Positions 40,042 through 48,390 of a DNA stretch of 64,000 bases are shown here, in pieces. Source of the stretch: Haladaptatus paucihalophilus DX253 (GTDB taxonomy: Archaea > Halobacteriota > Halobacteria > Halobacteriales > Haladaptataceae). The DNA lies in the NCBI RefSeq assembly GCF_000376445.1, contig NZ_AQXI01000003.1, forward strand, positions 124,001 to 188,000, read 5' to 3'. The notes beneath the pieces are model-generated. The model searched no databases. It worked only from the letters and a program-made list of their open reading frames with translations, and was not told the origin of the DNA. A program made the translations under genes and the position numbers. The number at the start of each line of letters is the position of its first letter. Position 1 is the stretch's first letter.

Positions 40042-41781
40042 ATGAATCTCCTCGGAGAAGCCGCGGCCGGTGTCGGACTCGGACTCACACTGGTCGCCGC
40101 CGCGCTCTTGCTCGCTCGTTCGATAAACATCAAAGAAGCAATCAAACCCAAGCAGACGCCGAAGACCGACGGCGGCTACGTCAGCGGATTTCCGGCCGGG
40201 TACGGAAAACCGACCGGTCTCGTCCGGTGGCTGACGACCGTCGACCACAAGGATATCGGCCTGCTCTATCTGCTGTTCGGAAGCGTCGCGTTCTTCTGGG
40301 GTGGCATGGACGCGATGATGATTCGGACGGAGCTGTTCACGCCGGAAGTGGACGTGTGGAACGCCACGACCTACAACGGCCTGTTCACCATGCACGGCCT
40401 GACGATGCTGTTTTTCTTCGCCACGCCCATCCTATTCGGATTTGCGAACTACTTCCTTCCCCTCCTCATCGGCGCGGACGACATGGCGTTCCCGCGCATC
40501 AACGCCATCGCCTTCTGGCTCCTCCCGGCGGCGTTCCTGCTGGTCCGATTCGGCCTCATCTCCGACATCTTCGGGAACGTCATTCAACCCGTACTCGGAA
40601 ACGCGGCCGCAGAGCCGTTCTTCAGGCTCGAACCGCCGACGACGGGGTGGACGATGTACACGCCGCTTTCGAGCCAACAGACGAATCCGATGATCAACGT
40701 GATGCTCCTCGGTCTCCACCTCTCCGGCCTCAGCACCACGATGGGAGCCATCAACATCATCGCGACGACGTTCACGCAGAAGGAGGTGGAGTGGGCCGAA
40801 CTCGACATCTTCTCGTGGACGCTCCTCACGATGAGCGGCCTCATCCTGTTCGCGTTCCCGCTGCTCGGCAGCGCCATCATCATGCTGCTGTTCGACCGCG
40901 TGTTCAGCACGACGTTCTTCGCGTTGAGCGGTGGCGGGCCGCTCCTCTGGCAGAACCTCTTCTGGTTCTTCGGGCACCCGGAGGTGTACATCCTCGTCCT
41001 CCCGCCGATGGGGTTGATAAGCCTCATCCTGCCGCGCTTCGCGGGCCGGAAGCTGTTCGGGTTCAAGTTCGTCGTCTACTCGACGCTCGCTATCGGCGTT
41101 CTCTCGTTCGGCGTTTGGGCGCATCACATGTTCACGACCGGGATGGACCCGCGCCTCAGGGCGAGCTTTATGGCGGTGTCGCTGGCCATCGCGGTGCCCA
41201 GCGCCGTCAAGGTCTTCAACTGGATTTCCACGATGTGGAATGGGAACATCCGCCTGACGGCACCGATGCTGTTCTGCATCGGGTCAATAGCGACGTTCAT
41301 CATCGGGGGCGTGACGGGCGTCTTCCTCGCCTCGATTCCCATCGACCTCATGCTCCACGACACCTACTACGTCGTCGGCCACTTCCATCTCATCATCATG
41401 GGGCTGATTCCGTTCGCCATGTTCGCGGCGGTCTACTACTGGTTCCCCATCTTCACCGGTCGAATGTACAATCAGTTCCTCGCAAAGGTCCATTTCTGGA
41501 TCACGTTCGTCGGCGTCATGCTGACGTTCAACACCATCATCGTCCTCGGCATGATGGGGCTACCGCGTCGTTACGCGAGTTACCCGCCGCAGTTCGCGTT
41601 CCTCCAGCAAGTCGCCACCGTCGGCGCGTTCATCATCGCGCTCGGCACGCTGGTCTGGGTGTGGAACATGCTCCAGTCCTACCGGAACGGACCCATCGTC
41701 ACCGACGCGGACGTGTGGAACCTGAAGGAGTACGGCTTCTTCTCCCGCGAGTGGCAGTGGTTCGAGGAACGGTTGGAGTAG
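40042..41781 (+). CDS. heme-copper oxidase subunit I (cytochrome c oxidase, A-type)
   Basis: 579 residues and 12 or more helices. Heme a ligand His 118 (TMHGLT), copper/active-site GHPEVYI with His 312 and cross-linking Tyr 316, HH 361-362 and HFHLI near 447. The A-family form with the His-Tyr pair. Its partner subunit II is not in the window, which is unusual; a DUF6789-like membrane gene follows 18 bp away. N-terminal extension (about 1-60) with one helix is seen in some archaeal oxidases. Terminal reduction of O2 to water. Confidence 0.93.
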   Translation: MNLLGEAAAGVGLGLTLVAAALLLARSINIKEAIKPKQTPKTDGGYVSGFPAGYGKPTGLVRWLTTVDHKDIGLLYLLFGSVAFFWGGMDAMMIRTELFTPEVDVWNATTYNGLFTMHGLTMLFFFATPILFGFANYFLPLLIGADDMAFPRINAIAFWLLPAAFLLVRFGLISDIFGNVIQPVLGNAAAEPFFRLEPPTTGWTMYTPLSSQQTNPMINVMLLGLHLSGLSTTMGAINIIATTFTQKEVEWAELDIFSWTLLTMSGLILFAFPLLGSAIIMLLFDRVFSTTFFALSGGGPLLWQNLFWFFGHPEVYILVLPPMGLISLILPRFAGRKLFGFKFVVYSTLAIGVLSFGVWAHHMFTTGMDPRLRASFMAVSLAIAVPSAVKVFNWISTMWNGNIRLTAPMLFCIGSIATFIIGGVTGVFLASIPIDLMLHDTYYVVGHFHLIIMGLIPFAMFAAVYYWFPIFTGRMYNQFLAKVHFWITFVGVMLTFNTIIVLGMMGLPRRYASYPPQFAFLQQVATVGAFIIALGTLVWVWNMLQSYRNGPIVTDADVWNLKEYGFFSREWQWFEERLE

Positions 41782-41799
41782 TCAAATCACGACTTTTGC

Positions 41800-42276
41800 T
41801 TATCGCGTGAATCTGCCGTAGAAGACCCCCAACGAGTAGCCGTAGGCGAGGTGTGCGAGCAGGCTGAAGACGATGTAGAGGAAGAAAAACGCGCCCTCCA
41901 GTTGGAGTCCCGCCGACCCCAGGCCGAGGAACGCCACCCACAGCAGGAGCGCGAACAAGATGCCGCGAACGCCGATGTCGTCGCCGCCCGGAATCGCTTT
42001 GAATCGGTCCTCTATCGCCGCGAACAGCAGGGGCCAAACGACGACACCGGCGACGACGAAGACGGCGAACCCGAGGTAGGGTTCGCCGTCCATTCCGACG
42101 AACTTCGCTATCGCGGCCGGAACGCCCAGATTGAAGTCGGTTTCCGCCTCCGAAACGAGAAAGATGAACAGCATGACAGCGGTACTCACGACTCCCGCCT
42201 TGAACGTCTGAATCCCCTCTACGACGGCGGGCGGCAGACCGGAATCGTCGTCGAATCCGGCGACTTCCTGTGACAT
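41800..42276 (-). CDS. DUF6789-like membrane protein, copy 2
   Basis: 158 residues from MSQEVAGFDDDSG. Helices about 25-45, 70-95, 103-125 and 130-152, ending SLLAHLAYGYSLGVFYGRF. Convergent with the oxidase subunit I gene (18 bp between stops). Start at 42276, not the upstream ATG at 42288, because a TATA-like CTATAAAC is 31 nt upstream. Homolog of 37915-38442. Confidence 0.82.
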   Translation of the reverse strand: MSQEVAGFDDDSGLPPAVVEGIQTFKAGVVSTAVMLFIFLVSEAETDFNLGVPAAIAKFVGMDGEPYLGFAVFVVAGVVVWPLLFAAIEDRFKAIPGGDDIGVRGILFALLLWVAFLGLGSAGLQLEGAFFFLYIVFSLLAHLAYGYSLGVFYGRFTR

Positions 42277-42425
42277 ACTAGCAGGCATGAGCGGAAGCGG
42301 TTTATAGGTATTCCCTCATCGGCCGCTGAATGGAACCGTTTTCGCGGACGGGCCACGTCCCTGAAACAACGGCCCCGCATCGTTCGCCAAAAGACGTTAC
42401 CTCCTTCGAATCCACAGCTAGCGAC

Positions 42426-43274
42426 GTGACACTCGAAAACGAAAGCGACACGTTCGACATCGGCGGCGAACTGACGGTCAACCGACTCGGCTACGGCGCG
42501 ATGCGTCTCACCGGCGAGGACATCATCGGACGTCCCGACGACGAGGAGGAAGCGCGCCGCGTCCTGCACGAGGTCGTCTCGACCGGGACCAATTTCATCG
42601 ACACCGCGGACTCCTACGGCCCGGCCGTGAGCGAGCGGCTCATCGGAGAGGCGCTCCACCCCTACCCGTCCGACCTCGTGGTCGCAACGAAGGGCGGCCT
42701 CTGGCGCGACGACCGCGACGGTTCGTGGCCGAAGTGCGGCGAACCGGGATACATCAGAAACGCCATTCTCGGCAGCCTCGACCGGCTCAAGGTAGACACT
42801 ATCGACCTCTATCAGTACCACCGACCCGACCCCGACGTCCCCTTCGAAGACGCCGTGAACACGTTCGCGGAACTGAAAGACGAGGGGAAGGTCCGACACG
42901 TCGGCCTGAGCAACGTCTCCGTCGAGCAGTTGGAGGAAGCGCGCGACATCGTGGATATCGCCACGGTGCAGAACCGGTACAACGTCGGCAACCGCGAACA
43001 CGAGGACGTGCTCGAAGCCTGTGAGGAGTACGACATCGGCTTCATCCCGTGGTTCCCGCTCGGGGCGGGCGACCTCGGCGACAAAGCCGACGTGCTCGAC
43101 GATATCGCGGCGGACCACGGCGCCTCGGACCGACAGATAGCGCTTGCGTGGCTCCTCCATCACTCGCCGGTCACGCTGCCGATTCCGGGCACGTCGAGCG
43201 TGGACCACCTCCACGAGAACGTCGCGGCGTCGCACATCGACCTCACGGACGACGAGATGGCGCACCTCGATTGA
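42426..43274 (+). CDS. aldo/keto reductase
   Basis: 282 residues from GTG (VTLENESDTFDIGG), the usual start of this haloarchaeal branch; the ATG at 42330 would add a 32-residue tail unlike the family. Catalytic tetrad pattern: FIDTADSYGPAVSE (Asp, Tyr), VVATKGG (Lys), YQYHRPD (His). NADP-binding end IPGTSSVDHLHEN. Role probably reduction of small aldehydes. Adjacent to the 7TM gene by 9 bp, convergent. Confidence 0.88.
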   Translation: MTLENESDTFDIGGELTVNRLGYGAMRLTGEDIIGRPDDEEEARRVLHEVVSTGTNFIDTADSYGPAVSERLIGEALHPYPSDLVVATKGGLWRDDRDGSWPKCGEPGYIRNAILGSLDRLKVDTIDLYQYHRPDPDVPFEDAVNTFAELKDEGKVRHVGLSNVSVEQLEEARDIVDIATVQNRYNVGNREHEDVLEACEEYDIGFIPWFPLGAGDLGDKADVLDDIAADHGASDRQIALAWLLHHSPVTLPIPGTSSVDHLHENVAASHIDLTDDEMAHLD

Positions 43275-43283
43275 AAACGGGGA

Positions 43284-44021
43284 CTACCGCGTCGAAAGAC
43301 CCCGAACGTTTTGTTGGAGCCGAATCGTCGCGGTGAGCAGGAACGCGCCGATCATCACGACGAAGACGCTCTCGACGCTACTGACGAGCAGCGATTCGAC
43401 GCCCACGACGACGCCGAGGTCGGCGAGTCCGAGCAGGCCGGAGCAGACGAGAACCGGAAGCAGGTGACGACGGAGCGTGTCGATGGACGTTCCGCGTGCG
43501 AGCGACTCCAACCGCTCGGCGAAGACGAGGCCGTAGACCGCAAACGAGAGGCTTCCGAGACCTTTGACGAGAGAGACGACCGAACCGTGACCGAGGAGCA
43601 GGACGACGACGAGTTCGAGAAGGATGATACCGACGAAACCGACCTCGATTCGGCGCAGTTGCGAGAGCGGAATCCGTCGTTCGTCCGACGGCGGGGCCAA
43701 CGTGCTGTTGTAGTACAGTTCGCGCATCGCAAACGCGAGAAAGACGGTGCAGAACAGTAACGCCGCGTGACCGAGCGCGAGGAGCCATCGACCGGGAGAG
43801 AGCACCCCGACCATCCCGAGCGCGCCGTACAGTACCCCGGCGACGCCGATGGAGACCAGATACCGCCAGAACGGTCGCTGAGATTCCAAGCGGTTCAACC
43901 GGAGATTTCGGAACGCGTAGAAACCGAAGATAGCGGCCGAGACGGAAAGAAGCCCCGAACCGATGAACCGCACGACGCTCCCGCTGGCGTCAGCGCCGAC
44001 CTGGGCGAGTGAGATGACCAT
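43284..44021 (-). CDS. seven-helix membrane protein, unknown function
   Basis: 245 residues, seven predicted helices, ending ATIRLQQNVRGLSTR in the cytoplasm. Topology resembles 7TM sensor proteins without output domain. Thirty base pairs from the HEAT/kinase-like gene upstream on the same strand, so probably co-transcribed; it may be the membrane partner of that pseudokinase (inference). Confidence 0.7.
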   Translation of the reverse strand: MVISLAQVGADASGSVVRFIGSGLLSVSAAIFGFYAFRNLRLNRLESQRPFWRYLVSIGVAGVLYGALGMVGVLSPGRWLLALGHAALLFCTVFLAFAMRELYYNSTLAPPSDERRIPLSQLRRIEVGFVGIILLELVVVLLLGHGSVVSLVKGLGSLSFAVYGLVFAERLESLARGTSIDTLRRHLLPVLVCSGLLGLADLGVVVGVESLLVSSVESVFVVMIGAFLLTATIRLQQNVRGLSTR

Positions 44022-44051
44022 CTGCGTGCCTCGATATGAGCGCGCGATTAT

Positions 44052-45632
44052 TTAATATATTCGACCCATCAGTTCTGGAGAAGTAGCGTCGATGACGTGT
44101 TCGAGCGCGACTCGAACGTCGTCGACCGTCTCGTAGCGGTTCGGTTTCCGTTTCGCCAGCGCGCGTTCGAGGAGACCGTCCAGTTCCGTCGGAAGGTCGG
44201 GATTCACGTCGGTCGGCGTCGGCGGGTCGTCCGCGGTGACCCGTTTCACGACGAGATGGGGGTCGCCCGCGACGGGCGCATCGCCGGTGAAAAGGGCGTA
44301 CAAAACCGCCCCGAGACCGTACACGTCGGTCGAGTGGTCGATACCGCCGAACGACTCGGGGTCGAGGTGCTCCGGTGTCGCGTAGGTCGGCGGGACGGGC
44401 GACAGGTCGAACTCGGTCATCACGTCGGCGAGTCCCCAGTCCCCGACTTTCGGGACGGGCCACGTCGAACCGAACGTCCTCGTGAACCGAATCGAAGGTG
44501 GACAGAGGCCGCCGTGAACGACGCCGACCGCGTGAGCGTGTGAAACCGTCCTGACGATGCTGTGAGCGAACCAAAGCGAGGCGTCCAGTCCGGCGTCGAA
44601 GTGGTCGGCGAGCGTGCCGCCGCCCGTGAACTCCGTCGCGACCCACGGCGGTTCGTCGCCGAGTGCCCGGACCGTCAGCACGTGGTCGTGGTCGTCGATG
44701 GCCTCCCAGCGGTCTATCGCGTCGAAGAACGACTCGACCAGCGGTTCCTCCCTGCGGTCCGAGCGCAGCGTGAACAGGGTCGTCATGGCGTGTTGCTCGC
44801 GGGGGGTCGCGGCGCGCGCGTGATGCGCGGTGACGAGCGGGGAGCGACCGACCGACCGCAGTTTCTCGAAGTCCTCGTACTCGACAGGGAGCGAACGCGG
44901 CGATTCGATGTCGTCGGGGGACGGCGGCCCGGACCCGGAACCGACGGTTCGCTGGGACGTCTGATGAGGCGTCGGGTCCTCGTCGATCGCCGAGGCGGGG
45001 TCGATGCGGAGTTTCCCGGATTCCGTGTCGGCCGTCCCGAACTGGACGACGTTGGCACCGGGCGGGAACAGCGCCGCCACGTCCGGGTCGGCCACGCTGA
45101 TGACGACCGGGTCGCCGTCCAACGTCGCCCCCGAGAGCGCGTTGGAGATGTGCTGTAGCGCCTCGGTCGCGTACCGACGGATAGTCCCGTTCCCCTCGTC
45201 CCGGAGTTCGAGCAGGGAATCGAACACCGGTTCCGCGGTCCGCGGATACTCCTCGACGACGCCCGCAACGGCGACGACGGCGTTTTCGCGCACCAGCGGG
45301 TCACCGTCTTCGACCAAATCGGAGACGTGCTCCATGGTCGGTTTGACGCTTCTCGGGTCCGCTTGTGCGACCTCCGCGAGCGCCCACGTCGCACCGCGTC
45401 GTACCCACTGGTCGTCGTCGGTGATGGCCTGCGTGAGGTCGGGAACGGGAACGCGTTCGGGGTCGTTGGCCGCGACCTCCGCGAGGGTCCACGCGGCGCT
45501 CGCGCGTCGTTTCGCATCGTCGGCACCGAGCGAAACGATGAGGTCGGAAACGTCCCGTGCCGAATGCACGGGCGCACGCTCACGCTCCTGCCGTACCCGC
45601 ACTTCGCGCTCGTCGGAGTCGAACCGTGCCAT
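44052..45632 (-). CDS. HEAT-repeat protein with kinase-like domain (predicted pseudokinase)
   Basis: 526 residues. HEAT repeats about 25-165 (ASAAWTLAEVA, RGATWALAEVA, ENAVVAVAGVV). A protein-kinase fold covers about 255-515. The HRD motif is HGGLCPPS (373-380): catalytic Asp replaced by Gly and the following Asn absent. The DFG motif is DWG (398-400), and no VAIK-type Lys is evident. Activity is therefore doubtful; scaffold role likely. TATA-like CTTATACTATG about 36-42 nt upstream. Confidence 0.85.
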   Translation of the reverse strand: MARFDSDEREVRVRQERERAPVHSARDVSDLIVSLGADDAKRRASAAWTLAEVAANDPERVPVPDLTQAITDDDQWVRRGATWALAEVAQADPRSVKPTMEHVSDLVEDGDPLVRENAVVAVAGVVEEYPRTAEPVFDSLLELRDEGNGTIRRYATEALQHISNALSGATLDGDPVVISVADPDVAALFPPGANVVQFGTADTESGKLRIDPASAIDEDPTPHQTSQRTVGSGSGPPSPDDIESPRSLPVEYEDFEKLRSVGRSPLVTAHHARAATPREQHAMTTLFTLRSDRREEPLVESFFDAIDRWEAIDDHDHVLTVRALGDEPPWVATEFTGGGTLADHFDAGLDASLWFAHSIVRTVSHAHAVGVVHGGLCPPSIRFTRTFGSTWPVPKVGDWGLADVMTEFDLSPVPPTYATPEHLDPESFGGIDHSTDVYGLGAVLYALFTGDAPVAGDPHLVVKRVTADDPPTPTDVNPDLPTELDGLLERALAKRKPNRYETVDDVRVALEHVIDATSPELMGRIY

Positions 45633-45808
45633 GAGTGTCCTCTAGTTTACCTATCGAAGTTCAAACATAGTATAAGCGTTGGGTGCGCCTCGGATTCTAT
45701 CGGAAGGAGTAGTGGGGACGGAAGTTGGAACCAAGACCCGTTCCGGCGCGCGTGCCGCGCGATTCGAGGGAATCCTTATGCGCCCTGGAGTAGATGGTAA
45801 CACGACAC

Positions 45809-46810
45809 ATGAAGAAACTCATCAACGAACCGTCGGCGGTCGTGGACGAGATGCTGGACGGGATGGTCGCGGCACATCCCGACGAAGTGCGGCGGCTCGA
45901 GGACTCGAACGTGCTCGTTCGACGCGACGCGCCGGTCGAGGGGAAAGTCGCGGTCGTGAGCGGCGGCGGGAGCGGCCACGAACCGACGCACGCGGGGTAT
46001 CTCGGGCCGGGGATGTTGGACGGCGCGGCGGCGGGCGAGGTGTTCACCTCGCCGACCGCCGACGAGGTGAGCGAGATGGTACAGGCCTGTGACGGCGGCG
46101 AGGGCGTCCTCATGGTCATCAAGAACTACGAGGGCGACGTGATGAACTTCGAGACGGCGGGGGAGCTAGCCGAGATGGAATCCGACGTTGACGTCGCCAA
46201 AGTCGTCGTCAACGACGACGTGGCGGTCGAGGATTCGCTGTACACCTCCGGACGGCGCGGCGTCTGTGGTACCATTTTCGTCCACAAGGTCGCGGGCGCG
46301 ATGGCCGACGAGGGCGGCGATTTGGACGACGTACAACGCGTCGCCCAGAAGGTCATCGACAACGTGGCGACGATGGGCACCGCGCTGACCTCCTGTATCA
46401 CGCCGGAAAAGGGCGAACCGACGTTCGACCTCGGCGAGGACGAAATCGAACTCGGCATCGGGATTCACGGCGAACCGGGCGTCGAACGCGTCGAGATGAT
46501 GTCCGCGGACGAGATAACGGAGCGACTGACCGAAAACGTCCTCGACGACCTCGACCCCGACGAGGGTGCCGAAGTCGCTACCATCGTCAACGGGATGGGC
46601 GGGACGCCGCTGTCGGAACTGTACATCGTGAACCGAAAGCTCCAGTCGATGTTGGACGACCGGGGACTGGAGACGTGGGACGCGTGGGTCGGCGACTACA
46701 TGACCTCGCTCGACATGCAGGGCTGTTCCGTGACGGTGCTGGTGCTGGACGACGAGTTGAAGGAGTTGCTGGCGCATCCGGTGGAGACGCCCGCGCTGAC
46801 GGTGACGTAG
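45809..46810 (+). CDS. dhaK: dihydroxyacetone kinase subunit DhaK
   Basis: 333 residues. Binds dihydroxyacetone covalently via His 220 (GIGIHGEPGVER); GGGSGHEPTHAGYLG (52-66) is the substrate loop. No ATP domain, so it is the PTS-type enzyme that takes phosphate from DhaL. Preceded by CTTATG about 35 nt upstream. A separate promoter before dhaL (46870) exists too. Role: dihydroxyacetone to DHAP. Confidence 0.95.
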   Translation: MKKLINEPSAVVDEMLDGMVAAHPDEVRRLEDSNVLVRRDAPVEGKVAVVSGGGSGHEPTHAGYLGPGMLDGAAAGEVFTSPTADEVSEMVQACDGGEGVLMVIKNYEGDVMNFETAGELAEMESDVDVAKVVVNDDVAVEDSLYTSGRRGVCGTIFVHKVAGAMADEGGDLDDVQRVAQKVIDNVATMGTALTSCITPEKGEPTFDLGEDEIELGIGIHGEPGVERVEMMSADEITERLTENVLDDLDPDEGAEVATIVNGMGGTPLSELYIVNRKLQSMLDDRGLETWDAWVGDYMTSLDMQGCSVTVLVLDDELKELLAHPVETPALTVT

Positions 46811-46906
46811 AACGGGTCGTTTTCGTCGGGAGGGTCGCAAACCGCCCTCACTCATCCGTCCCCGAGCGAAGCTTTACCCCATCTCGCCGCGTGCTACCAG
46901 CAAGCA

Positions 46907-47638
46907 ATGGCTGACACAGCAACGGAGCGGGAGGCGGTGCGTTCCGCAATCGAGCGCGTCGCGGCGCGGATGGAAGAAGAAAAGGAGTACTTGACCGACC
47001 TCGACTCGGCCATCGGTGACGCCGACCACGGCGCGAACATGGACCGCGGGTTTCAGGCCGTCCTCGAAAAGACGGACGGGATGGACGACGCCGACGCCGC
47101 CGAACTCGTGAAAACGGTCGGCGTGACGCTCATCTCGGAGGTCGGCGGGGCCGCCGGACCGCTATACGGCGGGTCGTTCATGAGCGCCAGCGCGGAGTTA
47201 GGAGACGGCATCACGGCCGAATCGACGGTGGCCTTCGCCGAGGCGTTCCTGGATAAAGTGCAGGACAGGGGCGACGCGCCGGTCGGCGCGAAGACGATGG
47301 TTGACGCGCTGACGCCCGCCGTCCACACCTACAAGAAGTCCATCGAGGAAGACGACCTCGAACCCGTCGAGGCGCTGACGAAGGCCGTCGATGCGTGCCA
47401 ACGCGGCGTGAACTTCACGACGCCCATCCGGGCGAAGAAGGGCCGAGCGTCGTACTTGGGGTGGCGGTCGGTCGGCCATCAGGACCCCGGCGCGACGAGC
47501 ACCCTGTGCATCGTCGAGGAACTGCAGGAGACGGCGGTCGAGTACCTCGGCGACGGGAGTCTCGAAGCGGATGCGACGTCGCCGACGGTGCCGGACGAGG
47601 AACCGACGCCCGGCGACGGCGGACCGGAGGGGGTCTGA
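46907..47638 (+). CDS. dhaL: dihydroxyacetone kinase subunit DhaL
   Basis: 243 residues. ADP/Mg binding by Asp 33, 38 and 40 in DLDSAIGDADHG. In PTS-type systems ADP stays bound and is rephosphorylated by DhaM. Acidic C-terminal tail (about 205-243) is a halophilic extension. ATG is adjacent to dhaM start (stop at 47638, start at 47639). TATA-like CTTTACCC about 32 nt upstream of the ATG allows independent transcription from dhaK. Confidence 0.95.
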   Translation: MADTATEREAVRSAIERVAARMEEEKEYLTDLDSAIGDADHGANMDRGFQAVLEKTDGMDDADAAELVKTVGVTLISEVGGAAGPLYGGSFMSASAELGDGITAESTVAFAEAFLDKVQDRGDAPVGAKTMVDALTPAVHTYKKSIEEDDLEPVEALTKAVDACQRGVNFTTPIRAKKGRASYLGWRSVGHQDPGATSTLCIVEELQETAVEYLGDGSLEADATSPTVPDEEPTPGDGGPEGV

Positions 47639-48019
47639 ATGGTCGGCCTCGTCGTCGTCTCCCACAGCGAACGCGCCGCGGAAGGAATTCGAGAGGTCGC
47701 GGCCGAGATGGCGGGCGACGTATCCATCGAGGCGGTCGGGGGCGACCCGGACGGCGGCCTCGGAACGAGCACGCCGGTGATTCAGGAGGCGTTGGACGCG
47801 CTCGCCGACGAGAAGGGCGTCGTCGTCCTCGTCGATTTGGGAAGCGCGGTGATGAACACGGAACTCGCCATCGAGATGGCCGACGTGGAGGCCGAAATCG
47901 CCGACGCACCGATTCTCGAAGGCGCGGTCAACGCGGCGGTCGCGGCCACGAGTCCGAAGGCGACCGTCGAATCCGTACTCGAAGCGGCGGAAGAAGCGGC
48001 GGAGATTTCGAAGCTGTAA
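47639..48019 (+). CDS. dhaM: DhaM-like PTS phosphotransfer subunit (EIIA-Man type)
   Basis: 126 residues. Phosphorylated His 9 in VGLVVVSHS. EIIA-mannose fold with DLGSAVMNTELAIEM. It is only the EIIA domain: the HPr and EI parts that Escherichia coli DhaM carries are separate genes here (50091-50360 and 48391-50094). Starts directly at the dhaL stop. Confidence 0.92.
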   Translation: MVGLVVVSHSERAAEGIREVAAEMAGDVSIEAVGGDPDGGLGTSTPVIQEALDALADEKGVVVLVDLGSAVMNTELAIEMADVEAEIADAPILEGAVNAAVAATSPKATVESVLEAAEEAAEISKL

Positions 48020-48057
48020 GTCGCCGACGGGGACGCCCTCGACCGTGTTTCGGTCGA

Positions 48058-48306
48058 TTACGGCTCGGCGGCGTACCGGGCCTGCACCCGTTCGATGGCG
48101 TCCCGGCCGAAACTCGTGACGACCGAGAGCAGTCCGACCCCGACGGCCGCCCAGCCGAGGTAGCCGATAAGGTCGAAGGCGAGTCCGGAGTCCCAGCCGT
48201 ATTCGAGGGAGACGTACGTCCGAACGGTCAGCGTGGAGAGCGCGAGGAGGACGACGATGAGGGTGAGCAACTGCCGAACCCTCCGTCGATGTTTGCGGGG
48301 CTGCAT
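48058..48306 (-). CDS. 82-residue two-helix membrane protein
   Basis: MQPRKHRRRVRQLLTLIVVL: strongly basic start, helices about 11-32 and 45-66, C-terminal FGRDAIERVQARYAAEP. Convergent with dhaM. Function unknown. Confidence 0.65.
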   Translation of the reverse strand: MQPRKHRRRVRQLLTLIVVLLALSTLTVRTYVSLEYGWDSGLAFDLIGYLGWAAVGVGLLSVVTSFGRDAIERVQARYAAEP

Positions 48307-48390
48307 ACGCCTTCGTGATTCGGGACGAACAATAAAGGTTGAGAAATCGACCAGTTTCGAGAGCGGCGCAGTCAGGCGATACGCATCTAT

